A stretch of DNA of 64,000 nucleotides from Leptospira bourretii. Its GTDB lineage: Bacteria; Spirochaetota; Leptospiria; Leptospirales; Leptospiraceae. A model generated the notes under the pieces. The model saw only the letters and a program-made list of their open reading frames with translations. It did no database searches and was not told where the DNA came from. Both the position numbers and the translations under genes were made by a program. This document shows positions 61,423 through 64,000 of the stretch, piece by piece (the stretch's first letter is position 1; every line of letters starts with the position of its first letter). The DNA lies in NCBI RefSeq assembly GCF_004770145.1, contig NZ_RQFW01000012.1, positions 124,001 through 188,000 of the forward strand. Reading direction: 5' to 3'.

Positions 61423-64000
61423 TGGAAGTCCCTACTCAATTAAGTTTAGATTTTGAAACAACGGTTGAACCAAAACAAACAAATGAGTATGGGTTTCTCA
61501 TCGACGAACCTGAGTTAGGTCTTGCAAAAGTAACAAAAGAATCTCCCACTTCTGTGGACCTATTCTTTGAATCCAAAGAAATTTTTCGAACAGTCAACAA
61601 ATCAAATAAAAACTTACAGTTTTTAAACCAATACCCTGATTCTCTCCGTGTTTGGGAAGAATTTCCGAAAGCAATGGACTTAGCATTAGATGCAAGCCAA
61701 CTCAAACTCACTTATAATTTTAATAAATTATCCTCTCTCTCTAATTCTAGAACTCGTTTGCTCCCTCATCAAATTGAGTCCACCTTCATTGTAGCCAATA
61801 GTTTAAAACCAAGGTTTATTTTGGCAGATGAAGTGGGTCTTGGGAAAACCATTGAAGCTGGTCTGGCCGTAAAAGAACTTATGTTTCGTCGTGGCCTCAA
61901 ACGTGTGCTTGTGGTAGCACCTTCTCCTCTTCTTGTCCAATGGCAGCAGGAGATGAAAAACAAATTCAATGAAGAGTTTGCGATTGTTCGCAGAAGAAAT
62001 TTTGTTACAAATGGACCCGATCATTGGAGAAACTTTAACAAAATCATTACCTCCATCGATTTTATCAAAAATCCAAGGTATGCGGAAGAAATTCTTGGAA
62101 CCAAATGGGACATCGTGGTATTTGATGAGGCACATAGGCTTCGTCGCGATTATTCGAAAATCACTCGTGGGTATTTGTTTGCCGAAAAAATTGCTAGAAA
62201 AACCGAATGCCTTCTCCTTCTCACGGCAACACCATTTCGAGGAAAACTAGAAGAACTTTTTTATCTCCTGCACTTAGTTGATCCGAATATCCTTGGGCCG
62301 TATCATACATTCGTAAATGATTATGTGGTGGGTCAAAAAGGTGACTTAAAGGAAAAAATCTCCAAAGTATTACTTCGTCGTCGGAAAGTAGAAGTTGGTG
62401 GATTTACAAAACGTTTTGCAAAGACAGTTCGGATCGATTTATCTCCCATTGAACGTGCGTTTTATGATGAAACCACAGATTATGTAAAAAGAGAATACAA
62501 TATGGCAATGGGGACGAAAAACCGTGCCATTGGTTTTGTAATGGTTGTTTTCCAAAAACTTTTGGATTCTTCCGTCATTGCCCTTCTTTCTGCCTTACAA
62601 AAAAGAAAGTTTATGTTGGAATCCAAATTCCATTACATGAAAGAACATGAAACCACTCTGGATGATTGGGATTTAGATGAAACAGAAGGTGTCGAAGACT
62701 TCATCACCGAATTAGAAGATGAAGAAATGTCTAGTTTCCAAAGGATCAAACGAGAGCTATTCACTCTGAACCGCCTCATCCATTTGGGAAAACAAATCAA
62801 AGAAGATAAAAAAACTCAAAAACTAAAAGAAACTCTCTATCGTTTAAAGAAAGAAGGTCATAAAAAATTTATCATCTTCACACAATTCAGAACCACACAA
62901 GACCATTTACAATCAGTTTTAGAACCAGACTTCAAGGTTTCTCCATTCCACGGCTCTTTGAGTATGGATGAAAAAGAAGTCGCTATCCAAAAATTCAAAG
63001 AAGACTATGAGATCTTAATTTGTACAGAAGCTGGTGGCGAAGGTCGTAACCTACAATTTGCTAACATACTTTTTAACTATGACTTACCATGGAGTCCACT
63101 CAAGATCGAACAACGTATCGGAAGGATCCATCGATTTGGACAAAAAGATAATGTTTATATCTTTAACTTTGCTTCCAAAGATACAGTAGCGGAAAGAATT
63201 TTAGAAGTACTCACAAATAAAATCCGGCTGTTTGAAGAATCCATTGGTGCTTCTGATGATTTACTCGGAACTATCGAAGAGGAACTTGATTTCAACTCAA
63301 GTCTTATGAAATTCGTAACCGGAACAAAAACCAAAGAAGAATTAGAAACTGAATTTGACCTTCGCATCCAAGTCGCCCAAAAAGGATTTGAAAAACTCAA
63401 CGCCCTTGTGACTCCAAAAGTTTTAGATTTTAATTTAAAAGATTATTACGACCATACATTAGAAGAAAGAGAATGGAATAACAGCCATCTCGAAGAAGTA
63501 GTCGCCCAAGGTTCAAAATTTTTCCAATCTCACCTACCAGGAACTCTGACTTCCGTTGGGAAAGGATCCTATGAATACAAAAACACCGAAGGAAAAATCA
63601 AAAAAGCTACTTTTGATTCCGATTTAGCACTTACCAATGATTCTCTCGAATTTATGGCCTTTGGTCATCCCTTTGTCGAAAAAGTAACGGAATTACTCAC
63701 ACAAAGTGACGTTGGGCGTAAAAAGAAATACCTACTCTCCAGTGCCTTAGGTCAAAAAATTCTTTTTGTTTTCCAAGTTGAATTTGATTTTTCACTAAAA
63801 CGAAAAGATCTCTTTTTCGTTGAATTTGATTTAAAGAAAAAAAGAACTTCAGTACTTACGGAAAAACCAACGGAATGGGCAGAAGCCAAAACATATGTCC
63901 CTGAAAAAGAATTACCACTTTCAAAACTAGAAGAAGCATTTATTCATTGTTATCCGGTTGTAGAAACGGAAGCCGAAACTAAAAAAGAAATTCTAAGAAA
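61422..64000 (+). CDS. SNF2/RapA-type DEAD-like helicase, partial
   Basis: 859 codons with no stop, cut by the window edge. The start is decided by AAAGGAG seven bases upstream of the ATG that overlaps the queE stop. Helicase motifs are in order: Q-like LLPHQIEST, Walker [14 protein letters not shown] (near residue 145), DEAH in VFDEAHRL (near 235), LLTATPF (near 270), a helicase C-terminal half with IIFTQFRTT and [10 protein letters not shown], and motif [13 protein letters not shown] (near 570). It belongs to the SNF2-like superfamily 2, near the HepA/RapA type, that remodels protein-nucleic acid complexes. The C-terminal 200 residues seen are not assigned. Confidence 0.88.
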   Translation, partial: MEVPTQLSLDFETTVEPKQTNEYGFLIDEPELGLAKVTKESPTSVDLFFESKEIFRTVNKSNKNLQFLNQYPDSLRVWEEFPKAMDLALDASQLKLTYNFNKLSSLSNSRTRLLPHQIESTFIVANSLKPRFILADEVGLGKTIEAGLAVKELMFRRGLKRVLVVAPSPLLVQWQQEMKNKFNEEFAIVRRRNFVTNGPDHWRNFNKIITSIDFIKNPRYAEEILGTKWDIVVFDEAHRLRRDYSKITRGYLFAEKIARKTECLLLLTATPFRGKLEELFYLLHLVDPNILGPYHTFVNDYVVGQKGDLKEKISKVLLRRRKVEVGGFTKRFAKTVRIDLSPIERAFYDETTDYVKREYNMAMGTKNRAIGFVMVVFQKLLDSSVIALLSALQKRKFMLESKFHYMKEHETTLDDWDLDETEGVEDFITELEDEEMSSFQRIKRELFTLNRLIHLGKQIKEDKKTQKLKETLYRLKKEGHKKFIIFTQFRTTQDHLQSVLEPDFKVSPFHGSLSMDEKEVAIQKFKEDYEILICTEAGGEGRNLQFANILFNYDLPWSPLKIEQRIGRIHRFGQKDNVYIFNFASKDTVAERILEVLTNKIRLFEESIGASDDLLGTIEEELDFNSSLMKFVTGTKTKEELETEFDLRIQVAQKGFEKLNALVTPKVLDFNLKDYYDHTLEEREWNNSHLEEVVAQGSKFFQSHLPGTLTSVGKGSYEYKNTEGKIKKATFDSDLALTNDSLEFMAFGHPFVEKVTELLTQSDVGRKKKYLLSSALGQKILFVFQVEFDFSLKRKDLFFVEFDLKKKRTSVLTEKPTEWAEAKTYVPEKELPLSKLEEAFIHCYPVVETEAETKKEILR

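Noticed and set aside
1..64000. CRISPR arrays, insertion sequences or prophage
   Set aside because: No spaced direct repeats, transposase motifs or phage structural genes were seen.

Overview
The window is from a spirochaete, most probably a Leptospira, and perhaps one of the free-living (saprophytic) species. The base composition is AT-rich. The evidence is a HrcA/CIRCE-controlled hrcA-grpE-dnaK-dnaJ operon, several short secreted proteins with spirochaete-style lipoboxes, a flagellar fliG, a plastid-type ferredoxin-NADP reductase of the kind described in Leptospira, two tandem TRL-like lipoproteins and frequent TTG start codons. The genus is inferred from gene content; the species cannot be fixed from the sequence alone. 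No rRNA, tRNA, CRISPR array, insertion sequence or prophage was seen.

Layout. 1-6343 (minus strand): four-gene predicted peptide-ligase cluster, made of a circularly permuted ATP-grasp protein, an alpha-E protein, a transglutaminase fused to a DUF2126 amidoligase, and a second ATP-grasp protein cut by the window edge. 6522-13653 (minus): heat-shock operon with a promoter and CIRCE operator, apparently extended by an oxidoreductase, yqgE and an SDR gene. 13715-16418 (minus): PAS-GGDEF protein, GH172/DUF2961 protein, membrane protein. 16457-20639 (plus): GlnD-like PII uridylyltransferase and a GH13 alpha-glucosidase. 20841-26054: small acyl-CoA-related genes, a divergent HxlR regulator with two palindromic operators facing an SDR/quinone-reductase pair, and a thiolase. 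26127-31211 (minus): a secreted protein of unknown function, nuoI and a short nuoG, a response regulator and aroC. 31271-33988 (plus): TonB-like protein, NusG paralogue, kdsD, aroD. 34067-37821 (minus): TPR protein, GMC oxidoreductase and its small partner. 37763-42531 (plus): tandem-amidase lipoprotein, M1 aminopeptidase, two TRL lipoproteins. 42528-45427: glpQ-like gene, an intergenic region with a strong RNA-fold signal, a small HTH gene, fliG. 45595-52641: TetR regulator, metallo-beta-lactamase-fold enzyme, membrane proteins, M23 peptidase, a PAS-GGDEF-EAL protein. 52819-56881 (plus): Fur-box-like site and a heme-uptake operon (lipoprotein, HmuY, TonB receptor, HExxH protein). 56878-64000: DUF3015 protein, ferredoxin-NADP reductase with a possible leader peptide, PC4 protein, a VWA-STAS fusion, queE and a SNF2-type helicase cut by the window edge.

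How the genes work together. The most coherent units are the chaperone operon, the iron/heme operon and the amidoligase cluster. The amidoligase cluster is a predicted but functionally uncharacterised peptide-bond-forming system and is the best candidate for new enzymology. The best candidate for something undescribed at nucleic-acid level is a pair of hairpins at 43669-43762. Their loops are complementary over seven bases, and they are followed by a terminator-like hairpin just before an HTH gene that lacks a Shine-Dalgarno site.
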